The notes: generated from the letters alone by a model not told the origin. Counted from the stretch's first letter, positions 18,076-27,079 are shown. The stretch is 42,875 nt of DNA from an uncultured Bacteroides sp. (GCA_902168085.1 CABHOP010000045.1:1-42875), one strand, 5' to 3'. Made by a program: numbers and translations.

Positions 18076-18246
18076 TCACCTTATGTGCTCTATGTTAGCT
18101 TTTTTCTTAGTAAAATTGACATAGTTATCCTCTGCAATGCGCAGACTTTTTGCTCTTTTATCATACAAGCTAAAAGGATAGCCATTCAAGACTATCTGAT
18201 AAGAATAAACAGTGGCAACTACGCTATAATATCGATAGCTTGCCAT
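18076..18246 (-). CDS. Small hypothetical protein
   Basis: 56 residues from the ATG at 18246 (MASYRYYSVVATVYSYQIV); the frame is open to 18303 from an upstream start. No family recognised. The C-terminal half is basic and polar (SLYDKRAKSLRIAEDNYVNF). Support comes from the correctly oriented terminator 3 bases after its stop, which has no other gene to serve. It may still be a chance frame. Confidence 0.45.
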   Translation of the reverse strand: MASYRYYSVVATVYSYQIVLNGYPFSLYDKRAKSLRIAEDNYVNFTKKKANIEHIR

Positions 18247-18390
18247 AGTAGACCGTAGAACAGATAACAGCGTTGGGAACAAAAATATATTTATTTGCAA
18301 CAAAAGTTAACCGTTCTTTATATGTGAAATATAGTTTGAATTGGTAGTTGTAATAATCATTTATCGTTATCACTTTCATTTAATAACAGA

Positions 18391-18413
18391 AGGCCTGCAT
18401 TGATTGCAGGCCT
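18391..18413 (-). terminator. Hairpin downstream of the DUF6799 gene
   Basis: Perfect 9-bp stem AGGCCTGCA / TGCAGGCCT with a 5-base loop lies 23 bases after the stop of the minus-strand gene. The tail on that strand (TCTGTTATTAAA) is only moderately U-rich. Confidence 0.65.
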
Positions 18414-18436
18414 CTCATTATTTACAAGAGCATGAC

Positions 18437-18775
18437 TTATTTCATGTTCTCTTGTTTATTCATCGCCTTATCTTCTTTCTTTTCGTCTTTTAGCATTTTG
18501 CGGTTGTGCCATTTACCATCCATTGATATCATATCTCCGTTCTGCATCATTTTGCTCGATCCATCGGCCATTATTACAGTGCCGTTAGGATTTACTTTTG
18601 TGCCATCGTTAAGTGTTACTTCCTGTTTTACTTCTGTTTTCTTGCCATCTTTCATCATCCAGACTTTACCATCTTTCATTTTTACCCCGTCTTTATGATC
18701 ACCATCACCGGCTTGTACCGGCAGGTATGTAAAGTTGAATGCAAGGAATGCCAGAAATGCAATGAATCGTTTCAT
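18437..18775 (-). CDS. DUF6799 domain-containing secreted protein
   Basis: 112 residues. A Sec signal peptide (KRFIAFLAFLAFNFTYLPVQA) is followed by a short repeated beta-type module: KMKDGKVWMMKDGK, then VTLNDGTKVNPNGTVIMADGS and MMQNGDMISMDGKW, which is the DUF6799 pattern. The C-terminal tail is charged and Met/Lys-rich (DEKKEDKAMNKQENMK). Function is unknown; it is presumably periplasmic. It has its own terminator-like hairpin. Confidence 0.8.
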   Translation of the reverse strand: MKRFIAFLAFLAFNFTYLPVQAGDGDHKDGVKMKDGKVWMMKDGKKTEVKQEVTLNDGTKVNPNGTVIMADGSSKMMQNGDMISMDGKWHNRKMLKDEKKEDKAMNKQENMK

Positions 18776-18913
18776 ATGGTTGTTGTTTTTAGTGTTTACG
18801 CATGTAGCTAAATAACTATGCCTTTAGTTGTTACAATTACAACCATCTGCGCTTAAATATGTTTATCGGACGAGGGTAGAAGGCGTGGGGCAATACAAGG
18901 CTGCATTATCCTC

Positions 18914-18948
18914 AAAAAAAAGAAAGCCAACCTAAATAGGTGGCTTTC
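18914..18948 (-). terminator. Terminator of dnaB
   Basis: Stem GAAAGCC-ACCT / AGGT-GGCTTTC (11 bp with one bulged base) with a 4-base loop, followed on the minus strand by eight T. It lies 27 bases after the dnaB stop. Confidence 0.88.
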
Positions 18949-18975
18949 GTATGAATCAGCAAGTAAGAGTATTTC

Positions 18976-20649
18976 TTAAAAAGGAGCATCGTCATCTTCC
19001 ATAGGACGCTGGCGCAATGGAGATGGTGGGATAGGCGCATCATCATCAAAGTTGAAATCATTGGCTTTAGATGGCAATGTCTGGAAACCGCTGGGTATAA
19101 ACATTTTGCTACCACCAAAATCGCTGGTATCCCTGTCGCGGCCACGGATGCCTGCACCGGGATTATCGCCGGGTGTAGGCGGCATAAAACCACCACCTCC
19201 TCCTCCAAAGTTGCCGCCACCAAATCCACTGAAGTTTTCAGGTGGCAGGTCTACGAACTTTTGGTATTCTTTTATGAAGCGTACTTTAACGGTATCGGTG
19301 CTACCGTTACGATGTTTAGCTATGTGTATATGTGTCTCACCATCAATAGGTTGCCCCATTGCATCGTTATTAATGCCATAATATTCAGGACGGTACAGGA
19401 ACATAACCATATCGGCATCCTGCTCGATGGCTCCCGATTCCCTAAGGTCACTCAACTGTGGTACTTTACTTTCTTTGCGGCTTTCAACCGAACGGTTCAA
19501 TTGAGACAGCGCAATAATTGGTATTTCAAGCTCTTTTGCCAGTGCTTTCAGGTCGCGCGATATTTTGGATATCTCTTGTTCACGATTACCTCCGCCATTT
19601 ACGCTGGCCTGCATCAGCTGCAGGTAATCTATTATAATTAGCTGAATATCATGCTTTTGCTTCAACCTGCGTGCCTTTGCACGCAACTCAAAGATGTTCA
19701 GGGCAGCCTGGTCATCCAGGAAGATTGGGGCTGCAGCCAGCTTGTTCATACGTTGTGTCATCTGCACAAATTCGTGCTCCTGCATACGGCCTTTGGTGAT
19801 GGCTTCCATGCTTACTTCTGTTACGGCTGCCAGCATCCTTTTTACCAACTGTCCAGCACCCATCTCAAGCGAGAAGAACGCTACAGGGAATGGTTTAGGA
19901 CTGTGCATGGCTGCATTCATAGCCAAGTTAAGACAGAAGGCAGTTTTACCCACCGCCGGACGGGCGGCCAAGATGATGAGGTCCGTTTTCTGCCAGCCAC
20001 TCGTTAGCTTATCAAGCGGCGCGAAGGTAGAAGGTACACCGGTAAGGTCGTCTTTCTTATTTTTTGCCTCTTCAATTTCGTGCACGGTTTTTACCAATAC
20101 TTCCTTCAAGCTCTTAAAGTTCTTACGAAGGTGTTTATCGGTAATCTCGTACAGGTTACTTTCTGCTTTGTCCAGCAGGTCAAATACATCGGTGCTATCC
20201 TCGTATGCATCCCCTATTACCTGGCCGGAAATACGAATGAGCTCTCTTTGGATGAATTTTTCCATGACAATACGGGCGTGGGCCTCAACGTGGGCACTGG
20301 ATACAACGCTCATTGTCAACCTGGTAAGAAAATATGCACCCCCAACTATCTCCAGTTCATTGCTGCGTCTCAGTTCTTCCGTTACTGTCAGCAAATCCAC
20401 GGGCATACCCTTATCGAAAAGGCGCCTGATGGCTGCATATATTTTTTGGTGGGCATCTACATAAAAACAGTCTTCACTTTGAATAATCTCTAATACTTCT
20501 GCCAATTTGTCCTTTTCCAACATCACGGCACCTAAAACCGCTTCTTCCAGTTCAGGTGCTTGTGGTGGTACTTTACCATACACCAGGTTGGTAATGTCCG
20601 GCTTGCGGCTCCTGGTGTTTCCAAACTCTTTTTTAATGTTTACTGCCAT
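18976..20649 (-). CDS. dnaB: Replicative DNA helicase DnaB
   Basis: 557-residue hexameric 5'-3' helicase of the replication fork. The N-terminal DnaB domain (PPQAPELEEAVLGAVML) is followed by the RecA-like helicase domain with Walker A ARPAVGKTA at 229-237. Walker B is IIIDYLQLM; SQLNRSVESR and QLSDLRESGAIEQDAD are the usual downstream motifs. The last 90 or so residues form a Gly-rich, Pro-rich disordered tail (GFGGGNFGGGGGGFMPP) ending in an acidic segment; such tails occur in Bacteroidota DnaB. No intein is seen. It is divergent from pheT across a 423-base spacer. Confidence 0.97.
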   Translation of the reverse strand: MAVNIKKEFGNTRSRKPDITNLVYGKVPPQAPELEEAVLGAVMLEKDKLAEVLEIIQSEDCFYVDAHQKIYAAIRRLFDKGMPVDLLTVTEELRRSNELEIVGGAYFLTRLTMSVVSSAHVEAHARIVMEKFIQRELIRISGQVIGDAYEDSTDVFDLLDKAESNLYEITDKHLRKNFKSLKEVLVKTVHEIEEAKNKKDDLTGVPSTFAPLDKLTSGWQKTDLIILAARPAVGKTAFCLNLAMNAAMHSPKPFPVAFFSLEMGAGQLVKRMLAAVTEVSMEAITKGRMQEHEFVQMTQRMNKLAAAPIFLDDQAALNIFELRAKARRLKQKHDIQLIIIDYLQLMQASVNGGGNREQEISKISRDLKALAKELEIPIIALSQLNRSVESRKESKVPQLSDLRESGAIEQDADMVMFLYRPEYYGINNDAMGQPIDGETHIHIAKHRNGSTDTVKVRFIKEYQKFVDLPPENFSGFGGGNFGGGGGGFMPPTPGDNPGAGIRGRDRDTSDFGGSKMFIPSGFQTLPSKANDFNFDDDAPIPPSPLRQRPMEDDDAPF

Positions 20650-21072
20650 TTTTAGGGGTCGTCTTTTATCTCTGTTGTAATTCTGTTGTTCTAAATCCGC
20701 GTCCTGTGCCGTTCATGCTATTTTAACCTTCCGGTAATACGTGCTTAACATTTTCGTAATGTAAAAGCATGTTTGGAGAGAGCTAAAATTTAGGGCGGAG
20801 GACTAATGTATAACGAAAAAGGAGGGCGCAAAAATTTTCGGAAATAATATTTATTATGCCATATTTCACAGCTTACGCACTCGCTTGTTCACATACTTAT
20901 AATTATTCCCTTATTATATCCACAAATTTACAGCCTAAATCACCTTAATACACATTGTGTCCACAAAAAACTGTTAATAAAGTTTTTTAAAAAGGATTTC
21001 GGTAAAAGGATGCGATTTGCTATAAACATGCGCGCCTTGGGCTATCTTTACAACAAAATTTATTAAAAACAG
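20650..21072. other. AT-rich divergent spacer between dnaB and pheT with DnaA-box-like sites
   Basis: 423 bases without a gene. Four 9-mers resembling the DnaA box TTATCCACA lie within about 100 bases: TTGTTCACA (20885-20893, 7 of 9), ATATCCACA (20916-20924, 8 of 9), GTGTCCACA (20957-20965, 7 of 9) and, on the other strand, TTATTAACA (20972-20980, 7 of 9). The surroundings are AT-rich. The pheT promoter is at the right end. Nothing recognisable is seen in 20650-20880. Confidence 0.4.
21043..21050 (+). promoter_or_regulatory. Possible -7 box (TATCTTTA) for pheT
   Basis: Matches TAnnTTTG in all but the last base, 22 bases before the ATG. A TTTG lies 23 bases upstream (21016-21019), longer than the ideal spacing. 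Confidence 0.35.
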
Positions 21073-23475
21073 ATGACCATATCTTACCAGTGGCTCCTGC
21101 AATACCTGCCGGAAGCATTGCCGGTGGCTGAATTGAGTAAAATATTGACCTCCATAGGATTGGAAGTAGAAGCAGTTGAAAAATCGGAAGCCATACCCGG
21201 AAGCCTTGAGGGGCTTGTGATTGGGGAAGTGCTTTCTTGTCATAAACACCCGAATGCCGATAAGCTGAGCGTAACTAAAGTGTCTGTAGGCAATGGTTTG
21301 GAGCTAGGTATTGTATGTGGTGCCCCCAATGTAGCAGCCGGGCAAAAGGTAGTGGTAGCTACGGTAGGCACTACTGTTCACCCAACGGAAGGAGAGCCCT
21401 TCCTGATAAAAAAAGCAAAAATACGGGGTGAGGAGAGTGCCGGTATGATATGTGCAGAGGATGAAATAGGCCTGGGCAAAAGCCATGCGGGCATCCTGAT
21501 ATTGCCGGCAGATGCACCTGTAGGCATGCCTGCGGGTGAGTATTTTAAAGTTCCCGAACCGGATTATGCTATACACATAGGCCTTACCCCCAATCGCAGC
21601 GATGCAATGAGCCATATAGGTGTGGCACGAGATGTATGTGCCTACCTGACGCACCATAGAGGCGTGTCTTATCACTCAAAGTTGCCCGATATAACATTGC
21701 CTGCTAAGGGTGAGGCTACGCTGGATATACAAGTGCATGTAAAAGCACCTGAGGCCTGTGCCAGGTATTGTGGCATTGGTATTGCAGGTGTGAAAGTAAG
21801 TGAATCGCCTGCATGGTTGCAACAGAAACTGCGTACCATAGGTGTACGCAGCATCAATAACGTAGTAGATATTACCAACTACGTGCTGCATGAATATGGC
21901 CAGCCGCTGCATGCCTTTGATGCAGATAAGATAAAAGGTGGTACTGTTAATGTACAGTTCCTGCCGCAGGGAACCGTGTTCTTATCGCTGGATGAGAAAG
22001 AGCGCAAGGTGAACGATAACGACCTGATGATATGTGACAGCACCGATGGCATGTGTATAGCAGGCGTATTTGGGGGGCTCAACAGTGGCGTGAACGATGC
22101 TACCACCAACATCTTTTTAGAAAGTGCTTATTTCGACCCTACGCACGTACGCAGAACATCGATGCATCATGGATTGCGTACAGATGCTGCTACGCATTTT
22201 GAGAAAGGTGTTGACATCAACAATGTAATACCTGCCCTGAAACGTGCTGCGGCAATGATAGTGGAAATAGCAGGTGGCGCTATAGCATCAGACATTACAG
22301 ATGTGCAGGCAAGGGCACTGGAACCCGTAATGGTTAGTGTAAATTATGATTACATCCGTTCCTTGAGCGGTAAAGAATATGATAAGGAAGCCATCAAAGA
22401 AATACTAACAGCGCTGGGCTTTGTGATAGAAAGTGAGAATGATACTACTCTAATGCTGCATGTGCCCACTAATAAAGCAGATGTAAAACAACCGGCAGAT
22501 ATAGTTGAAGAGATACTACGTATAGATGGGCTGGACCAGGTGGTGATACCTGAAAGACTACATATATCGCTGACACGCCCAATGGTGAACGACAGGCAAC
22601 TGCGTGAGAAGGTAGCCAACCATCTTACAGGTAAAGGCTTCAGTGAAATTGTTACCAATTCTATTGTTAACAGCAAATATTACCCGGAACGTACAGATCT
22701 TGTACGTATGCTGAACAGCCTGAGCAGCGAGCTGGATGTGCTGCGCCCTTCGATGCTGGAGAGCGGGTTGGAAGTGATACAGTATAACTGCAACCGAAAA
22801 AACAATGACCTGGCACTATATGAGTTTGGGAAGATATACCAGCTTGAAAATGGTGGCTATAAAGAAACACATCAGCTGGCATTATATATAACAGGCAATG
22901 TAGCTACCCAGTCGTGGAACCAAAAACCTATTAAAGCGGATAGCTTTTACCTGAAGGGCATCGTACAAAGTCTTTTAGTTCAAAGCGGTATCAGCAAGGC
23001 TAGCATTAGCTATGATGAGCAAGGCGCTGCTTGGATGTGGAAGAATGAAGTATTGTGCCGCCTAGCAGATGTAGATGGAGCAAAACTGAAGACTTTTGAA
23101 ATAAAGCAAGATGTGCTGTATGCGGTTATCAACTGGGATGTGTGGCAAAAAGCCAATGCAGCTAACAAGATAAAATATGCAGAGGTAGCTAAGTTTCCGG
23201 CTGTAGACCGCGACCTTGCCATTGTACTGGATAAACATGTATCTTACCATGAGGTGCAGCAGGTAACGGAGCAATTGAAAATAGATGCTTTGCAAAACTT
23301 TGGTCTGTTTGATGTATTTGAAAGCGAAAAGCTGGGTGCCGGTAAAAAATCGTATGCATTGAGCTACACCTTCCAGGTGCAGGACCGTACGCTTACAGAT
23401 ACAGAAATAGAACAACTGATGCAGCAATTGATAGGCGCATATAAAAACAAACTGCAAGCTCAAATACGCGAATAA
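21073..23475 (+). CDS. pheT: Phenylalanyl-tRNA synthetase beta subunit
   Basis: 800-residue beta chain of the PheRS heterotetramer. Domain order is normal: an N-terminal tRNA-binding OB fold (GEVLSCHKHPNADKLSVTKV), the B3/B4 editing region (RYCGIGIAGVKV), and then B5 and the catalytic-like core (PADIVEEILRIDGLDQV). A C-terminal FDX-ACB anticodon-binding domain is present (KFPAVDRDLAIVLDKHVSY). Length matches the family. The pheS gene is not adjacent. The stop overlaps the next start by one base (TAATG), indicating an operon with the coiled-coil gene. Confidence 0.97.
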   Translation: MTISYQWLLQYLPEALPVAELSKILTSIGLEVEAVEKSEAIPGSLEGLVIGEVLSCHKHPNADKLSVTKVSVGNGLELGIVCGAPNVAAGQKVVVATVGTTVHPTEGEPFLIKKAKIRGEESAGMICAEDEIGLGKSHAGILILPADAPVGMPAGEYFKVPEPDYAIHIGLTPNRSDAMSHIGVARDVCAYLTHHRGVSYHSKLPDITLPAKGEATLDIQVHVKAPEACARYCGIGIAGVKVSESPAWLQQKLRTIGVRSINNVVDITNYVLHEYGQPLHAFDADKIKGGTVNVQFLPQGTVFLSLDEKERKVNDNDLMICDSTDGMCIAGVFGGLNSGVNDATTNIFLESAYFDPTHVRRTSMHHGLRTDAATHFEKGVDINNVIPALKRAAAMIVEIAGGAIASDITDVQARALEPVMVSVNYDYIRSLSGKEYDKEAIKEILTALGFVIESENDTTLMLHVPTNKADVKQPADIVEEILRIDGLDQVVIPERLHISLTRPMVNDRQLREKVANHLTGKGFSEIVTNSIVNSKYYPERTDLVRMLNSLSSELDVLRPSMLESGLEVIQYNCNRKNNDLALYEFGKIYQLENGGYKETHQLALYITGNVATQSWNQKPIKADSFYLKGIVQSLLVQSGISKASISYDEQGAAWMWKNEVLCRLADVDGAKLKTFEIKQDVLYAVINWDVWQKANAANKIKYAEVAKFPAVDRDLAIVLDKHVSYHEVQQVTEQLKIDALQNFGLFDVFESEKLGAGKKSYALSYTFQVQDRTLTDTEIEQLMQQLIGAYKNKLQAQIRE

Positions 23476-23750
23476 TGCAGGAGTTAACACTACTTAATGA
23501 TAAACTGGATAGACTGCTGAAGAAATACACGGAGCTTCAGGCGGAAAATAAGCGCCTGAAAGAAACCGTTAATACACAGCTGAAATCCATAGAAACATTA
23601 AATGGCAAGCTGGCATTGCTGGAAGAGAATATGATGGCAGCAAGCATTGGCACCGCTATGTTAAATGATGACGAGAAACAAGTAGTGAAGAAACAACTGG
23701 ATTCGGTATTAGCAGAAATAGATAAAATACTGGCTACCCTTAATGACTAA
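23475..23750 (+). CDS. Small coiled-coil protein downstream of pheT
   Basis: 91 residues, nearly all predicted coiled coil (LNDKLDRLLKKYTELQAENKRLKE through LNGKLALLEENM), followed by a second short helix pair. A similar coiled-coil protein is often found between pheT and zapA in Bacteroidota, so a link to cell division is possible, but zapA is not next here. It overlaps pheT by one base upstream and the next gene by 8 bases downstream. Function is not shown. Confidence 0.8.
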   Translation: MQELTLLNDKLDRLLKKYTELQAENKRLKETVNTQLKSIETLNGKLALLEENMMAASIGTAMLNDDEKQVVKKQLDSVLAEIDKILATLND

Positions 23751-24225
23751 GCTTAAGTATATACTCCTTTTTTTATTTTTGGGGATAGTAATAGCTGCAT
23801 GCAATAGAGTGGCGGATCCCTGCCTGCAGCCACGCAATGTATATATGCTTTTGGGCACTTATCGTCCCGCAGATACGGGCAGTAACGGTGTCGATTCTTT
23901 TTTGCCCAAAGGAATATTTAGATATGTAGATAATGGCATAATAGCAGACAGTGGCGCTAAAAAGAATAAATTTTTTATCCAACTATCGCCCCAGGCTACA
24001 GTAATAAAACTGCTGGTAAGTACTGATTCTACCATTGCGGGAACCGATACAATCACTTTTGAGTATGACAAGAAACTCACCTTTATATCTACCGCATGTG
24101 GCTATATATATCACTATACTATCAAGAACGTAGCGTGGACGAATTATAATATAGATTCTGTAGTTGTAAAAAATGCAGAGATAAACGGAGCTGCTAATAT
24201 TGAACATGCCAAGATATTTTACTAG
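23743..24225 (+). CDS. DUF6452 family lipoprotein
   Basis: 160 residues. The signal KYILLFLFLGIVIAAC puts the lipid-bearing Cys at residue 20. The body is beta-rich, with CLQPRNVYMLLGTYR near the start and a conserved-looking SPQATVIKLLVS and CGYIYHYTI later. This is the DUF6452 pattern; function unknown. It overlaps the coiled-coil gene by 8 bases and the next gene by 20 bases, so all are co-translated. DUF6452 and DUF6048 genes commonly sit together in Bacteroidota. Confidence 0.75.
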   Translation: MTKLKYILLFLFLGIVIAACNRVADPCLQPRNVYMLLGTYRPADTGSNGVDSFLPKGIFRYVDNGIIADSGAKKNKFFIQLSPQATVIKLLVSTDSTIAGTDTITFEYDKKLTFISTACGYIYHYTIKNVAWTNYNIDSVVVKNAEINGAANIEHAKIFY

Positions 24226-24892
24226 CATATTAATATTGTTATTGCTTGGAATAGCATTTCCACTTCATGCGCAAGACGATGATGAAGAGGAAAATAAACC
24301 TGTGATAACAGATAGTGTTAAGCAATTACGTTTTAGTTTTGACATCAGTAAACCCATACTCAATGCCTTGTTTAAGGAAAGACAGGCATATGAGATCGAG
24401 ATAGACTATTACCACAAAAAAGATATCTATTTTGTAGCAGAAGGCGGATGGGGGAGTGGTAAACTGGATTCTACTTACCTCAACTACAGAAGTACAAATG
24501 TATTTGGGAAAATAGGTTTTAATAAAAGCCTTTTAGCACGTTTATTTCCTAACGATTGGGATATGGCTTTTATAGGCCTGCGTTATGGTTTGGGTATCAT
24601 ACAACGCAGCGATGCTACTTATGTTATCAAGAACGACCTATGGGGTAATACCATGGGCAGCATCCCCGGCAAGAGCATGACAGCGCACTGGATGGAAGTA
24701 AATGGCGGCGTGAGGGTAGAGCTGGCCAAAGGCCTGTTTGCAGGCTGGAATATACGCGGTAAGTTTTTGCTGAATGGTAAACAATTTAAAGAACTGCCAC
24801 CACCTTATATAGCAGGGTATGGTAAAGGTGGCAAGAACAGCATATTCGATTTCAATTTTTACCTGTGCTATGCCATCAGGTGGAAAAAGTAA
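24206..24892 (+). CDS. DUF6048 family outer-membrane-like protein
   Basis: 228 residues from the ATG at 24206 (the frame also allows a TTG at 24200). The signal peptide ends FPLHA, followed by an acidic stretch and then alternating beta strands (FSFDISKPILNALF, EIEIDYYHKKDIYFVAEGGWGSG, DMAFIGLRYGLG), ending FNFYLCYAIRWKK. The strand pattern and aromatic C-terminus suggest a small outer-membrane barrel. Partner DUF6452 overlaps it by 20 bases. Function unknown. Confidence 0.78.
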   Translation: MPRYFTSILILLLLGIAFPLHAQDDDEEENKPVITDSVKQLRFSFDISKPILNALFKERQAYEIEIDYYHKKDIYFVAEGGWGSGKLDSTYLNYRSTNVFGKIGFNKSLLARLFPNDWDMAFIGLRYGLGIIQRSDATYVIKNDLWGNTMGSIPGKSMTAHWMEVNGGVRVELAKGLFAGWNIRGKFLLNGKQFKELPPPYIAGYGKGGKNSIFDFNFYLCYAIRWKK

Positions 24893-24915
24893 AGGCTGCA
24901 ATATCTGCAGCCTTT
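24891..24915. terminator. Bidirectional terminator
   Basis: Perfect 10-bp stem AAAGGCTGCA / TGCAGCCTTT with a 5-base loop. It overlaps the last bases of the DUF6048 stop and lies 4 bases from the end of the convergent DUF937 gene; U-rich tails occur on both sides. Confidence 0.9.
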
Positions 24916-24919
24916 ATTG

Positions 24920-25405
24920 TTATTGACCAAATAACCTGGTTATATCTTTAAAATCTACATCGCCATCTTTATCCTTATCCAACCCCAACTGGCTGCCCAA
25001 TGTATTGATGGTACTCTGTATGCCCCCACCACTTGTAAGTGAGCCCAGCATACTTTGCAGGTCGAGGCTGTTGTTGCTTGTACCATTCGAAAGGCTGCTA
25101 AGTATTTTGGGCAGCAAGCTTCCTGCAATGTTCTTTGCAGACGCTGCATTGATACCAAACTTGCTTGCGATATTGCCGGCCATGCCTTCTGATAGCTGGT
25201 TGACTGTATCACTGCTGTGATTACCTTTTATCAGGTCTGTAACTTGCTCCAACTTGCCATTCTGTATCATTTGCTGCAGGCTCGAAAACAAAGAAGATCC
25301 TGCTTCTTGTATCACACCTTCATTATGTTCGTTTGGAACATCCTGATTTTCTACGATAGATTGCTGACTGTGTTGTCTTACAATCTGCATTAGTTGGTCT
25401 AACAT
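24920..25405 (-). CDS. DUF937 family protein with C-terminal dockerin-like Ca loop
   Basis: 161 residues from the ATG at 25405 (MLDQLMQIVRQHSQQSI); the frame is open to 25444. The core is a helical, Ser/Gly/Asn-rich DUF937-type repeat (IASKFGINAASAKNIAGSLLPKILSSLS). The C-terminus has an EF-hand/dockerin-like loop, DKDKDGDVDFKD, followed by a short helix ITRLFG. No signal peptide is seen, so calcium binding would be cytosolic or depend on release. Function unknown. Confidence 0.75.
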   Translation of the reverse strand: MLDQLMQIVRQHSQQSIVENQDVPNEHNEGVIQEAGSSLFSSLQQMIQNGKLEQVTDLIKGNHSSDTVNQLSEGMAGNIASKFGINAASAKNIAGSLLPKILSSLSNGTSNNSLDLQSMLGSLTSGGGIQSTINTLGSQLGLDKDKDGDVDFKDITRLFGQ

Positions 25406-25510
25406 ACGCACTGTTTTTAATGGTAATAAAAAATCAATTAGCACTACAAAGTAACGATTATTTAGATTGCAGCAACGCGACGGGTGTTGGTAATGATTTG
25501 ATAACGCAGA

Positions 25511-26893
25511 TTACAGTATGCCGGTGTTCACGCTGCTCTTATTCAGCATAGCTTCTATCTCCTTTTCTTTCTTCAATACTTGCATGCGTGTGGGCGAAAA
25601 GATCCATGTGGCACGCAACCTGTTCAGCCTGTCTTTAGGTGGCAGGAATATCAATCGCTTGAACCAGGTCCATGCAGCAAACTGCCGGAATACGCCCGAG
25701 AGCTTCACAAAATATACCACGGTAGAACCATCGCAATTATCCAGCAGGTTTTGCAGCTCTTCTATATCTGTGAGTGATGATATGCACAATACAGTACCAG
25801 TACGTGGATTAAAGTATTGCTGTAAAGGTTTGCCGCCATTCCATGTGCTGTTGCTTATGATACGAGCGGCTTTCTCATCATCCGATAGCTGCTCCGGTAT
25901 ATTAAAATCCTGGTCGGGAATATAGCGTAGTGCCCATTCTTTCTTTGCCAATGTGTCATATACCGTCCATACATTGTTCTTGTAGTAATTGAGCATTTCC
26001 TTCTGATAGCCATCACCCAACCATTGCTTTTTCAAAGCATTGCTGAAAGATGCATAGAAGTATAGGTGCGAAGCATAAGGTTCGTACATCTCAGGCACTC
26101 GCACTACCAGCTCCCTGTTTTTTGCGTATACTTTCCATACGATACGTCTTACATCATCGCCCGACTCGAAGTCTTTATAATTGAGATATTCCCCTTCTAC
26201 ACGCCTTAACTGGTCCACACGCACATCCATACTTTCCGTTTTCTTCGGAAATACATCTTTATCATCATCGGCTTCCAATACCGGTGGCTGATAAAAGTGC
26301 CCGCCAATGGGTTGCGAAACAGCAAATGAACAAAGATGCAGCATGTCTTCAAAAAAGATAAAGCCACCTTTCAGTTCATACTCCTTTATATCAGGCAGTT
26401 CCATGCGGCTACGCCCCGTAATTGCGGCACGCCATATGCTTTTCTCTTTTCGTTTGTTTGACAGAAGTGAAAATTTCTCCGTCATTTCTTTATCATCATA
26501 GAATAGCCTGCCTTTTACAAAGCCAAGTATCGGCCGTCGTACACCTTCTATCCGGGCATTGAGAAATAGCTTATTCTTTTTGCCGTTTACCGTGTCGGTT
26601 GTAAACGATACCTGCAGCTTGTATTGCCTGCTCTTCTTTAGCCATATGTAATAGAGCCATGTACCTATAGTACTGAGAACAGATAATACAATCAGTCCGA
26701 GAATGAACCAGAATACTACCTTGCCCATCAATATTATAAATGGGCGAAACGGAGCTACTTCATCTTTATCCAAAGGCTGATATAGTATGCGATAGCCTAT
26801 ATAGGCAGCTACACCACACAAAAATGTATTGATGGTAAAGGGAAAATACTGAGCGTAATATCTTATCAGCTTTGATAGCTGGTTCTTCTTCAT
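25511..26893 (-). CDS. DUF58 domain membrane protein
   Basis: 460 residues. Two N-terminal helices (about 18-36 and 54-76) are followed by a cytosolic DUF58 region: EYLNYKDFESGDDVRRIVWKVYAKNRELVVRV is the family's hallmark, here with VWK in place of the usual DWK. The last third is a soluble segment with LSSLTDIEELQNLLDNCDG. DUF58 genes usually sit with a MoxR ATPase and vWA genes; none is next to this one. Role unknown. Confidence 0.8.
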   Translation of the reverse strand: MKKNQLSKLIRYYAQYFPFTINTFLCGVAAYIGYRILYQPLDKDEVAPFRPFIILMGKVVFWFILGLIVLSVLSTIGTWLYYIWLKKSRQYKLQVSFTTDTVNGKKNKLFLNARIEGVRRPILGFVKGRLFYDDKEMTEKFSLLSNKRKEKSIWRAAITGRSRMELPDIKEYELKGGFIFFEDMLHLCSFAVSQPIGGHFYQPPVLEADDDKDVFPKKTESMDVRVDQLRRVEGEYLNYKDFESGDDVRRIVWKVYAKNRELVVRVPEMYEPYASHLYFYASFSNALKKQWLGDGYQKEMLNYYKNNVWTVYDTLAKKEWALRYIPDQDFNIPEQLSDDEKAARIISNSTWNGGKPLQQYFNPRTGTVLCISSLTDIEELQNLLDNCDGSTVVYFVKLSGVFRQFAAWTWFKRLIFLPPKDRLNRLRATWIFSPTRMQVLKKEKEIEAMLNKSSVNTGIL

Positions 26894-27079
26894 AAGTCAA
26901 TGGGCATATACCTGTCGCACTGTTAAGTTAGTGCGAATATGGAAATTACCGGTCGTTGTTTATTATTATGAAAATAACGAATTGTATATCAATAAGATGT
27001 TAAATAGTTATCATGAATTAATATTATTGTGAATATTGTTTTAGTAAATTTATGATACCCACTATTAGAAACTAAACAT

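Noticed and set aside
19694-20464. Long plus-strand frame inside dnaB
   Set aside because: It lies wholly antisense to the intact dnaB domains and has no family pattern.
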